Positions 47,340-57,800 of a stretch of 64,000 bases of DNA are shown one piece after another. A program made the translations under genes and the position numbers. The stretch spans positions 22,935 through 86,934 of the forward strand of contig NZ_AQGU01000020.1 of assembly GCF_014905615.1 (NCBI RefSeq), read 5' to 3'. A model generated the notes under the pieces. It was not told where the DNA came from, made no database searches, and worked only from the letters and a program-made list of their open reading frames with translations. Each line of letters begins with the position of its first letter. Within the stretch, counting starts at the first letter, position 1. The stretch comes from Pseudoalteromonas aliena SW19. Lineage in GTDB: Bacteria; Pseudomonadota; Gammaproteobacteria; Enterobacterales; Alteromonadaceae.

Positions 47340-47712
47340 AAATACTGATGTAAAGCTGTTCAATCAATCTAAAAAAAGCTCAAAAGTTGTATCACTTAAG
47401 AGCTTTTGAAACCAGGCATAAAGTAACTACAATGCAGTGTAAAATGGCGGCACATTACGGTAATAGAAATTCACCTAGATGAGCATTACTTTATTGATGG
47501 TTCTGGAAAAGCACCGTGCGACTTTTTATGTATCTGAGTTTTCCATTACACGTTTCAGTCAAATCTATAAGTTAGTAACTTTCAGTTGTTCATCGGGCTG
47601 TTTTACTGATGCTTGGTTTAATGGTTGTTACAAGTATTTAATCGTTCAGCGGTTTTTGCAATGGTATAGCTGCACTCAGTTATTTGCCTTAACAATTCCT
47701 AGATAGTGCTTG
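47340..47712 (-). pseudogene. Strongly decayed relic of the IS at 39752-40881
   Basis: Patches such as TTAATCGTTCAGCG (compare TCTAATCGTTCAGCG at 40720) and CATAAAGTAACTACAATGC...GGCGGCACAT (compare 40470-40505) follow the same order as in the other IS. There is no open reading frame of meaning. The rest of 46870-47775 shows nothing else I can name. Confidence 0.5.
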
Positions 47713-47852
47713 CTTGTGATTGTAAAATATTTATTAGCATAAGTTACAGTATGGTCTTAACAAACTATGGCGATATGTAGTGGTAGAGTAATTTTGGCCA
47801 CCCATTAAGAAAGAAATGTTATGCTAATAAGCATACAAATTTGGGTGAAAAA

Positions 47853-50254
<2,402 letters not shown>

Positions 50255-50262
50255 CCACTACA

Positions 50263-50701
50263 ATACAATATCAATTAAACCGCGAAAAATAACCTGTCTT
50301 CTAATGGCTCATACATATTATTTTCTGAATAAAAGTAGTCGATATTATTTATTACAAGTAAAAGTTGTTAGCTTTTTATCATAAAAACACACAGTCCGAA
50401 TACCCCAGCTCAATTCACCAACTAATTAAATAATATGCAGCTCTTATCAAAACGGTTCTTTCATATTTAGACCATAAAATGAAATTATAAAAGAATAATG
50501 TTTTAAGTTAAATGATTGATTTTGTAAGATTATACCCTCTAATCTGGCTTTTGCTAAATTCCAAAAATACGCTCATTATTAATTCCGTCGAAAACACAGA
50601 GCGACAAAATACTTGAATCATAAATATGTAATTGGCTGATTTAATGTGCAGATTTGAAGGCGCAGTTGTTACAGCCAAGAATAAAAATAGGAAATAAAAA
50701 A
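50263..50701. other. AT-rich gap without a gene
   Basis: About 440 bp between the IS3 end and the next precursor gene. I see no open frame with a plausible start, no clear -35/-10 pair, and no repeat shared with the rest of the locus. It presumably holds the promoter for 50702. Confidence 0.4.
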
Positions 50702-50875
50702 ATGGCTAAGTACTTCCAATCAGAATATGAATTAGAGCGTTTTTTAGATAAGCAAATTGCAGCCGACTGTATTGACAGTTATTTAGATTCAGACGGTGTT
50801 ATAAGTAATAGCTGTCAGATCTTTAATATCGCGGAAAGCGACATAAGTAATTTAGATTATTACACACTTAACTAA
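50702..50875 (+). CDS. Candidate precursor of an ATP-grasp-modified peptide (57 aa)
   Basis: 57 aa from ATG 50702, preceded by AGGAAAT. MAKYFQSEYELERFLDKQIA is a charged leader-like helix; the rest, from DCIDSYLDSDGVISNSCQIF to the end (AESDISNLDYYTLN), is rich in Asp, Ser and Asn with two Cys. No GG site is seen. It lies 12 bp before the ATP-grasp gene, the usual position of a graspetide precursor, whose Ser/Thr and Asp/Glu/Lys side chains are crosslinked. Role inferred from context. Confidence 0.6.
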   Translation: MAKYFQSEYELERFLDKQIAADCIDSYLDSDGVISNSCQIFNIAESDISNLDYYTLN

Positions 50876-50887
50876 TAGGGTTTATAA

Positions 50888-51805
50888 ATGGCTTATATTG
50901 TTATTGGGCAGTCACATGATGAGCATGCCCTGAAAATACTAAATAAATTGAAAGCGAGAAATGTTGATGCATACTTACTGCAAACGCATGACTTTCCAAA
51001 AAAAGTAAAGTTTAGTTTTTCACCTAATGATGGCAATGGCAGTTTAACTTTAAGCTGCGGCACGCTTATTAATTTTAGTGATATTAAAGCTGTGTTTTGG
51101 CGTAGCTTTTCGGGCGTGTCCGATGAAGAGACTCGAGCCACTTATATGACTGAGCAGGGTATTGCTGCAAAGGATAGTATGGCCTGCTTAAGAACATGGT
51201 TTTACTTAGATAATGGCACTAAGTGGGTTAATGGCTGGGAGGCTTTTCAGCATCATCAAGAAAAACCGTATCAGTTACAAAAAATAAAAAATTTGGGCGT
51301 TAAAATTCCACAAACCTATGTTGGTAACAACATAGAAGATATAAAGCTTGCATATAAAAATTTAGAGCAAAGTATTTTTAAACCTGTTTTCGGTGGTGCG
51401 CATACAGAAATATTAACAGAATCTCACTTAGAAACAGGAAGAGTTGAAGCGGCGTTGGCTAAATCTCCCATTACAGTACAAGAGTTTATAACTGGCACTA
51501 ATATACGAACCTATGTAATAGGTAAGCGTGTTATATCAATAGAGCTAAAAAGCGAGTTGGCTGATTTTAGAGTAGATGATGGTGCAAAGCTGATAGTGAT
51601 TGATACACCTGAGTTAATAAAAAACCAAGCTATAGAAATAACAAAAGAGTTATACCTTAATTGGACCGCTATAGACTGGCGTATGGATAAAAGCGGCGAG
51701 TATTATTTTTTAGAAGCAAACCCTTCTCCCATGTTTATTGGTTTTGAAAAACAATCAGGCATTTCAATGTCCGATTATATTGTTGATTACATGTTAGAGC
51801 ATTAA
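50888..51805 (+). CDS. ATP-grasp ribosomal peptide maturase (MvdD/graspetide-like)
   Basis: 305 aa. An N-terminal pre-ATP-grasp region with IKAVFWRSFSGV, a central lid QSIFKPVFGGAHTEILTESH, ITVQEFITGTNIRTYVIGKR, and the metal-binding end EYYFLEANPSPMFIGFEKQS. Length and motifs fit MvdD/MvdC-like graspetide synthetases that form ester or amide crosslinks in peptides. AATAGGG-type spacing places it directly after the 57-aa gene. There is no dedicated exporter beside it; the C39 exporter upstream could serve. Enzyme class is good; the substrate is inference. Confidence 0.8.
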   Translation: MAYIVIGQSHDEHALKILNKLKARNVDAYLLQTHDFPKKVKFSFSPNDGNGSLTLSCGTLINFSDIKAVFWRSFSGVSDEETRATYMTEQGIAAKDSMACLRTWFYLDNGTKWVNGWEAFQHHQEKPYQLQKIKNLGVKIPQTYVGNNIEDIKLAYKNLEQSIFKPVFGGAHTEILTESHLETGRVEAALAKSPITVQEFITGTNIRTYVIGKRVISIELKSELADFRVDDGAKLIVIDTPELIKNQAIEITKELYLNWTAIDWRMDKSGEYYFLEANPSPMFIGFEKQSGISMSDYIVDYMLEH

Positions 51806-51828
51806 TAATTAATAAACGGAGAATATAT

Positions 51829-51939
51829 ATGAAAGAGTTAGCTATTGTTGAGATGGAAGCCGTTAATGGTGGATTAGGTTGGGACGAAAATGGTAATTGG
51901 GTAGATTGCTTGCAAGCTATCCGTAAATTTTTCCCGTAA
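51829..51939 (+). CDS. GG-leader peptide 13 (36 aa)
   Basis: MKELAIVEMEAVNGG leader, then a core LGWDENGNWVDCLQAIRKFF plus P. 23 bp after the ATP-grasp gene, with CGGAGAATA upstream. The core shares DENGN with the peptide at 52889. It could be the substrate of the ATP-grasp enzyme or of the LanB. Confidence 0.7.
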   Translation: MKELAIVEMEAVNGGLGWDENGNWVDCLQAIRKFFP

Positions 51940-51977
51940 TTTTTAAGTAGGTTAAACAGAAATGTTAGTTTTTACTG

Positions 51978-52027
51978 TTATGTGAATTCTTGGCGGAGTA
52001 TCACGTAATAAATACGGCAATAATGCC
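51978..52027 (+). promoter_or_regulatory. CTTGGCGGAG hairpin element, copy A
   Basis: TTATGTGA (51978-51985) pairs with TCACGTAA (52001-52008) around ATTCTTGGCGGAGTA; then a small hairpin GGCAATAATGCC (52016-52027). The element starts exactly 80 nt before ATG 52058. Confidence 0.6.
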
Positions 52028-52057
52028 ATTAATGAGAGAGTAAATAAGGAAAATAAA

Positions 52058-52243
52058 ATGCATCCATTTTCATTAGAAAAAACACAAGAAGAGCAAGTTG
52101 TAGGTGGCGTTGCCTCTAAAATTACTTATTTTGGCGGTTGTACAGAGGATGGCGGTGGTATCAATCCTACAGACCCAATTACAATGGCAATCCCTGAGGA
52201 TGGTAACGACCCTCGTCCATTCCCACCAGAAGACTGGATGTAA
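52058..52243 (+). CDS. MHPFSLE-family GG-leader peptide 14 (61 aa)
   Basis: Leader MHPFSLEKTQEEQVVGG, core VASKITYFGGCTEDGGGINP, TDPITMAIPEDGNDPRPFPP, EDWM. The C-terminal half (DPITMA.PEDGNDPR) is shared with the next two genes; the first part of the core is unique. Preceded by AAGGAAAAT. Distinct leader class from the MKELN family. Confidence 0.78.
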   Translation: MHPFSLEKTQEEQVVGGVASKITYFGGCTEDGGGINPTDPITMAIPEDGNDPRPFPPEDWM

Positions 52244-52275
52244 TTAAAAAATATGGTTTGAGATAGATTTTAACG

Positions 52276-52325
52276 TTACGTGAATTCTTGGCGGAGTATC
52301 ACGTAATAAAACTGGCAATAATGCC
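52276..52325 (+). promoter_or_regulatory. CTTGGCGGAG hairpin element, copy B
   Basis: TTACGTGA (52276-52283) and TCACGTAA (52299-52306) around ATTCTTGGCGGAGTA, then GGCAATAATGCC (52314-52325). The start is again 80 nt before the ATG. Confidence 0.6.
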
Positions 52326-52355
52326 ATTAACGAGAAAGTAAATAAGGAAAAGAAA

Positions 52356-52529
52356 ATGCACCCATTTTCATTAGAAGAAACACAAAATGAACAAGTTGTT
52401 GGCGGTAAAGGCAACTTTTATGTGACCCACCCTCTAAAAGAGACCGGTGGACCATTTGATCCGATCACTATGGCTCACCCAGAAGATGGTAACGACCCTC
52501 GTTTATTTCAACCAGAAGACTGGATGTAA
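52356..52529 (+). CDS. MHPFSLE-family GG-leader peptide 15 (57 aa)
   Basis: Leader MHPFSLEETQNEQVVGG, core KGNFYVTHPLKETGGPFDPI and TMAHPEDGNDPRLFQPEDWM. Preceded by AAGGAAAAG. No Cys. Confidence 0.78.
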   Translation: MHPFSLEETQNEQVVGGKGNFYVTHPLKETGGPFDPITMAHPEDGNDPRLFQPEDWM

Positions 52530-52561
52530 TTAAAAAATATAGTTTGAGATAGCTTTTAACG

Positions 52562-52611
52562 TTACGTGAGTTCTTGGCGGAGTATCACGTAATAAAACCG
52601 GCAATAAAGCC
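52562..52611 (+). promoter_or_regulatory. CTTGGCGGAG hairpin element, copy C
   Basis: TTACGTGA (52562-52569) and TCACGTAA (52585-52592) around GTTCTTGGCGGAGTA, then GGCAATAAAGCC (52600-52611). The start is 80 nt before ATG 52642. Confidence 0.6.
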
Positions 52612-52641
52612 ATTAATGAGAAAGTAAATAAGGAAAAGAAA

Positions 52642-52812
52642 ATGCACCCATTTTCACTAGAAAAAGCACAAAATGAACAAGTTGTAGGCGGTAAAGGCGA
52701 CTTTTATGTAACCCTCGCTTTAAAAGAGACAGGTGGTCCTGATCCGATCACTATGGCTATTCCAGAAGATGGTAACGATCCTCGCCCATTTCCTCCTGAA
52801 GAGTGGATGTAA
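52642..52812 (+). CDS. MHPFSLE-family GG-leader peptide 16 (56 aa)
   Basis: Leader MHPFSLEKAQNEQVVGG, core KGDFYVTLALKETGGPDPIT, MAIPEDGNDPRPFPPEEWM. No Cys. Third tandem copy of the hairpin-plus-gene unit (unit length about 290 bp). Confidence 0.78.
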   Translation: MHPFSLEKAQNEQVVGGKGDFYVTLALKETGGPDPITMAIPEDGNDPRPFPPEEWM

Positions 52813-52888
52813 TACTCTTTAGGTGCGGGGTAACAGTGCCCCGAAGTATAAATAAAATTTACTTTAATAAACAATTTAAGGCAAAAAA

Positions 52889-53008
52889 ATGATTCAGTTA
52901 AAAAATAAAGAAACAATATCTGCTATTTCAGGTGGTGTACATATGGACGAAAATGGTAATGGTTGTATCCCTCCATTTATTAATTTTCCTCCATTTATTA
53001 TTAAGTGA
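52889..53008 (+). CDS. GG-leader peptide 17 (39 aa)
   Basis: MIQLKNKETISAISGG leader, core VHMDENGNGCIPPFINFPPF IIK, Pro/Phe-rich with one Cys. Preceded by AAGGCAAA. A damaged copy follows. Confidence 0.7.
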   Translation: MIQLKNKETISAISGGVHMDENGNGCIPPFINFPPFIIK

Positions 53009-53029
53009 TAGTAGTAATAACGATTTAAC

Positions 53030-53123
53030 TCGAAAGAGTAGATAATATTTTTGGTGGTGTAAAAATGGTTAAGGTTGTATTTGCATTCCACCTATTATCG
53101 TTATTGGCACATCACCATTTTAG
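53030..53123 (+). pseudogene. Frameshifted copy of peptide 17
   Basis: In one frame ...IIFGGVKM; after a shift GCICIPPIIVIGTSPF-stop, aligning with GCIPPFINFPPF of the upstream gene. Leader start is lost. Confidence 0.55.
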
Positions 53124-53152
53124 GTAATGTAACGAAGCTATAAGATTAAAGC

Positions 53153-53229
53153 GGCTAGCTTTAGTTAACTTTAGAAGGGATAGCTAAAGCTGGCCTATTA
53201 ACCGCTCGCACTAATTGTGTTGTGTGAGC
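53153..53229 (+). promoter_or_regulatory. Two hairpins upstream of the Gly-rich peptide gene
   Basis: GGCTAGCTTTAG (53153-53164) pairs with CTAAAGCTGGCC (53184-53195). GCTCGCAC (53204-53211) pairs with GTGTGAGC (53222-53229). The two-hairpin layout recalls the CTTGGCGGAG elements but the loop motif is absent. Could be a terminator pair or a leader RNA. Confidence 0.4.
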
Positions 53230-53282
53230 ATATAACAACTCGATGACTTAGCAAAAAAGCAACGAATAAGGAAAATAATAAC

Positions 53283-53546
53283 ATGAAAAATTTAAACGTA
53301 AATGAAATTCAAGAAGTGAGTGGGGGTGAGTTCTCCTTTGATGGCTGTTCTTTGCCGAGCTTCGGTGACATTGCTATTGGTTACGGTGTCGGCGGTGGTA
53401 CAGGTATGACAATAGGAGCCGCGACAGGATATTCCTCAGCTGCAGCAGCTGGTGGTTTTATTGGTACTGCTTTGGCTGGTTCCTTTATGGGTGGGTACTC
53501 TTTAGGTGTAGGGATTAATCGCTTATTTGGTCAATGTGCCGTATAA
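53283..53546 (+). CDS. Glycine-rich class II bacteriocin/microcin-like precursor (87 aa)
   Basis: Leader MKNLNVNEIQEVSGG, then 72 residues: EFSFDGCSLPSFGDIAIGYG, followed by a Gly/Ala-rich hydrophobic stretch with GxxxG patterns (GGGTGMTIGAATGYSSAAAA, GGFIGTALAGSFMGGYSLGV) and ending NRLFGQCAV. Two Cys near the ends (C22 and C85) could pair. This is the pattern of pore-forming class II bacteriocins and colicin V-like microcins exported by C39 transporters. AAGGAAAAT lies before the ATG. A probable immunity gene follows. Confidence 0.8.
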   Translation: MKNLNVNEIQEVSGGEFSFDGCSLPSFGDIAIGYGVGGGTGMTIGAATGYSSAAAAGGFIGTALAGSFMGGYSLGVGINRLFGQCAV

Positions 53547-53631
53547 CACAACCATTCTCACGCCATTCATTTTTTGTGGCGTGAGATTTTAAGATTTTCT
53601 TCCAAAAGTTCATAATTTTATGAGGTTCGAT

Positions 53632-53841
53632 ATGATTTTATTCGCTCTTATATTTAGTATGTCTACTGTTATTTATTTTTTTTATAAAAATCCTTATTTT
53701 TTTAATAAATCAATGTCAGGATCTATTAATAAGTATAAAAAAGATATTAGTAGAGGTAGTAAAAGGATAGATTCTATTTTAATTCTTTTTAATATCATCA
53801 TATGTGCTGTGGCTTCATATTCATCCTCAATTCCTAATTGA
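53632..53841 (+). CDS. Two-helix membrane protein, putative bacteriocin immunity
   Basis: 69 aa from ATG 53632 (GAGG at 53622-53625); an in-frame ATG at 53620 is possible. Two hydrophobic helices (ILFALIFSMSTVIYFFY and SILILFNIIICAVASYSSS) separated by a Lys/Arg-rich loop. Small two-helix proteins next to a pore-forming peptide gene are often its immunity protein. Positional inference only. Confidence 0.55.
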   Translation: MILFALIFSMSTVIYFFYKNPYFFNKSMSGSINKYKKDISRGSKRIDSILILFNIIICAVASYSSSIPN

Positions 53842-54079
53842 GAGTGGTATACCTTAATTTTAATTTATTAACTTTAGTTCTTCTGATATTTCAATCTGAA
53901 ATTGCGGAATACGGTCTTGCCTCTACAGCTAGCCTCCATTAAAAATGGGGGGATTACCCATGCTATCAAGGGCACTAGTTGGACATGCCTGACATGCTTA
54001 ACCGCTTTTCAGCTAATTTGAAAGGTATGAACTAGTAGTTAATTGAATTGGGTATAGTCGTGGTCTACAATGCCCGCTT

Positions 54080-54400
54080 GATGAAGAGCATAAGCTATAA
54101 ATTTCATGTGTTTACATTGGGCTATGAATCACTTTGTGGTACTTACTAAAGTGCCTTTAAAGGGGGCTTTGGTTGAGTTTTCTATTAAACATCCAGCGTT
54201 TATTAGCGTAGTTTAACTAGTGAAGAATTTAGTAAGAATTTAGTAAGAATTTTACCGATGTTTTTTAGAGTTCACGGCAGCTAGTTAGTCTTAAGTTAAA
54301 AAAGAAAAATAGACTTCCTTAATTTTGAATATTTAAACGCTTCTGGCCTAAATTAAAAGGTGAAGTGAAAACCACAGGTAAGGCTACTCCCTCTTGTTGC
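54080..54400 (+). pseudogene. Relic of a second C39-peptidase ABC exporter
   Basis: Broken frames keep recognisable pieces in the right order: LHWAMNHFVVLTKV (the catalytic His region; compare LHWDMNHFVVLKKV in the intact exporter), EFSKNFTDVF (compare EFSKHFTGVA) and RFWPKLKGEV (compare FWSKVTGLKS). There are several stops. The rest of 53842-54889 shows no other supported plus-strand gene. Confidence 0.65.
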
Positions 54401-54423
54401 TCTGCTCCCCGAATAATTTTCAT

Positions 54424-54603
54424 TTACTTAAAGGTAAACTCTGTTTTAATAAGTAAAATAAAAAACGTCTTTATATTGTTTTCATCAATCGACTTTTGCT
54501 TTTTTACGCAATGTCCTCCTCCGGCTATTAGTGGTGTTATCTCATTCGGTATAAGCTTCATGCCCGACGATAATTTTTTAATTTTCTTTTTATTTAGTTT
54601 CAT
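54424..54603 (-). CDS. Possible minus-strand GGG-leader precursor (59 aa)
   Basis: MKLNKKKIKKLSSGMKLIPN, EITPLIAGGG, then a core starting HCVKKQKSIDENN. The Lys-rich leader resembles that of the 38931 gene. There is no clear ribosome-binding site and it is antisense to the other genes, so it may be chance. Confidence 0.4.
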   Translation of the reverse strand: MKLNKKKIKKLSSGMKLIPNEITPLIAGGGHCVKKQKSIDENNIKTFFILLIKTEFTFK

Positions 54604-54889
54604 TTTCATCATTTATTTCAATAGATCGTGTCTAGCTCATTTAATCCTCGTAGAGATTATTTTGCAACCCAGTATGTTAATGGTTGTGGCTTTATATAAG
54701 TATTTTGAATTTTTTGTTTTAAGTGATTGAAATTTGCGGGCCGCTGTTAACTTTTAGCTTACTTATACAGTATCATCAGAATAAAAGATGTTCTAATCAA
54801 AAAAATAACAGTAATGGGTTATTAAGCCTGCAGAGGGTTTTGGTTGTTCTGATTGCTTGTTAATTACTTAAAAATAAAAGGATGTAGTA

Positions 54890-57800
54890 ATGTCGAATAA
54901 AGTAAAAAGTGCTCCGTTTTTTGTTATACGTGTACCACGATTAAGTAATGAGCAGCTTTTACAGTTTAATGATGTAAATGCAGATACTAACAAAATACTA
55001 GAAAGCTGGTTAGCGATGGCAGGGGTGGAGGAAGCACTTTACCTTGCTAGTCCTTCACTGTTAGAGCGAATAACTCAGTGGCGTGAAAAATCGTATACAA
55101 AACAAGGTAAAAAAGTGGCTCATGCTTTGATTAAATACATGATAAGAATGTGTGCAAGACCAACACCTTTTGGGCTTTTTTCAGGTATTTGCAAAGGTGA
55201 TATTGACTCGATTACGAGTTTAACCGTAGATGATTATACAATAGATGGCCGTAAAACACGTTTAGATGTATTTTATTTAAGTGCATTAAAAGATCACTTT
55301 GTTAAATATGCTTCCCGCTCAGACACTCTTAAATATAAACCTAATTCATCACACTATTTTATCGCTGATCAATGTCGCTACGTAGAAACTTACCTCTCAG
55401 ATAAGTCTATGCAATATCGTTTGAGTGCGATCGAGAGTGATGAATACTTTCAATTTGTTTTAAATACAGCAACTCCCGGAATGTGTTTTAACGATTTATG
55501 TGAGTCATTTTACGCGCAGTATGAAGAGGCTAAAAAAGAAGAGGTTGAAGCGTATATTCAAGACTTAATCGATGAAGGCGTATTACTAGCTGATATACCT
55601 TTACCTTTGACTGGAGACTCTCCTGATTATGCCTTATTAAAATCGATTCAAACGATTAAAGAGGATGAAACGGCTGATCATCTCGCGACTGCCTTGGCAC
55701 AAATGGAGCAATTAGATAACGACAAAACAGGAAGTATTGCGCCTTATAAGCAACTACTGACACATTTAGAACAATTGCCAGTTAAAGCAGAAGAAAATAA
55801 ACTTTTCCAGGCTGATATTTATCGTAATTTTAGTACTTGTCAGCTGAGTGAATTGGAAGTTAATCGTGTGAAAAAGCAGCTAGAGCTACTGGCTGAATTA
55901 GGCGATACCGATAAATCTAATCCGCTGAGTAACTTTATCTTTAAGTTTAATGCTCGCTTTGAAGGGCAGTTTTTACCACTAGATGTAATTTTAGATGATG
56001 AGACTGGGATTGGGATTTCAAATGAAACTAGCTATGAAACACCCTTGTTAGCAGGGCTGCACCTTGCTCGCGCAGGAAGCATTTTAAATTCAACCGCAAG
56101 TATCAGTTTAATAGACTCAATTATTGAAGACGCTATCAGCCTTCCTGCTAATCGTCATAGAAATTGTATCGTGCTAACAAGTAAAGAATTGAAAAGTAAA
56201 ATAGCGAATAAATATGCTACAAAAAGTTATCCTAGTTCTTTTGCTGCTATGTTAAGTCTTTATGAAGATGATAAAAAAAATCCAGTCTTTAAGTTTAATG
56301 GTTGTTATGGACCATCATCGGCAAATTTATTAGGTCGCTTTTGTCACTTAGATGAAAGTTTAAAAAATGCAGTGATAGAGGAGTTAAAACAAGAGCAAGC
56401 GCATTCACCCGATGTTATTTTTGCTGAAGTTGTCCATATGCCTGAAGGGCGGCCAGGTAATGTTATTGCTCGTCCGCATTTACGTGAATATGAAATCGTA
56501 TTTATGGCAGATAGCAGCCTAAATAAGGAGTATCAAATACATTTAAGCGATTTATATGTATGGGTTGAAGGCCAGCACGTTAAGCTTTGGAGTAAGAGAC
56601 TAAATAAACAAATTATTCCGCGTTTGTCATGCGCGCACAACTATTCATCGCATAGCCTTAGTGCTTATAAGTTTTTATGTATGTTACAACACCAAGACGG
56701 ACGCCCTATTAACTTTTCTATGCCGCAAAGTACATCTAGACATAGTTTTGTTCCGCGAATAATGTTAGATAATTTAGTGCTGAGTGAAAAAACATGGCGC
56801 GTTGATAGAAAACACCTACAAGAAGTTTTTATTGATGGCCAGCTAGATTTAGATAAGCTTAATACTCTCTTCACTACCTACCAGTTAGATACACAAGTTT
56901 GCTATGCAATGTTTGATAATATTTTGCAGTTAGATTTGCGTAACTCTGATATGTTTGAAATTTTACTCGCAGAGACTAAGGGGCAAACTAAAGTTGAGTT
57001 GAAGGAGGTTTTATCTTCTAGTTTTTCGTCTCGCGTAAGAGATGAGTTTGGACATCATTATAATAATGAAATAATAGTGCCTTTTAGAAATACGCAAGCA
57101 AAAGTACATAAACACTTTGTAGATGAGCCTCTTGCAAATATATCAGCGTTGCCAATTAAACGACGATTTAGTGCAGGCTCTGAGTGGCTTAGTTTAAAAA
57201 TTTATAGTGGTAACTCTTTAGTTGAGCAACTTTTGAGTGAGAAATTACTTCCACTCATTGAGTCGAATAAAAACTTGTTTAACAAGTGGTTTTTTATTAG
57301 ATATTCAGATCCAGATTGGCATATTAGAGTTCGTTTTCACGGAGAGCCAAATATATTATGTGGCGAATTATTACCTTTATTAAATAACTTACTTGATCAA
57401 ATGATCGAAAGCGGAGAGTTACATAAAGTAGAGTTAATGACCTATGAGCGAGAAGTTGAACGCTATGGAGGCCCTGAATCTATAGGTTTAGTTGAATCTT
57501 TATTTATGTATGACAGCTCGTTAGTTGCAAAAGCGTGTTTATTAGTAGATGACTACGGTGAAGATATACGTTGGCGAATAGCTCTAAACTATACACATAA
57601 GTTGCTTAATCTATTTGATTACAGCGACGCTGAGCGGTTAAATCTAATCAGCCATTTACGAGATGGTTTTGGTAATGAGTTTAATGAAAACAGTATTTTA
57701 CGTAAGCAATTAGGTAACCGTTTTCGAGAGTACCAAGCGCAGTTAGATGATGATTTCAATAAACTAAACATTGCTGCTACAGATGAACTTGACGAAATTC

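Noticed and set aside
54365..54730. 121-codon plus-strand frame upstream of the LanB-type gene
   Set aside because: It overlaps the exporter relic and the possible antisense precursor; composition is hydrophobic by AT bias and there is no ribosome-binding site.
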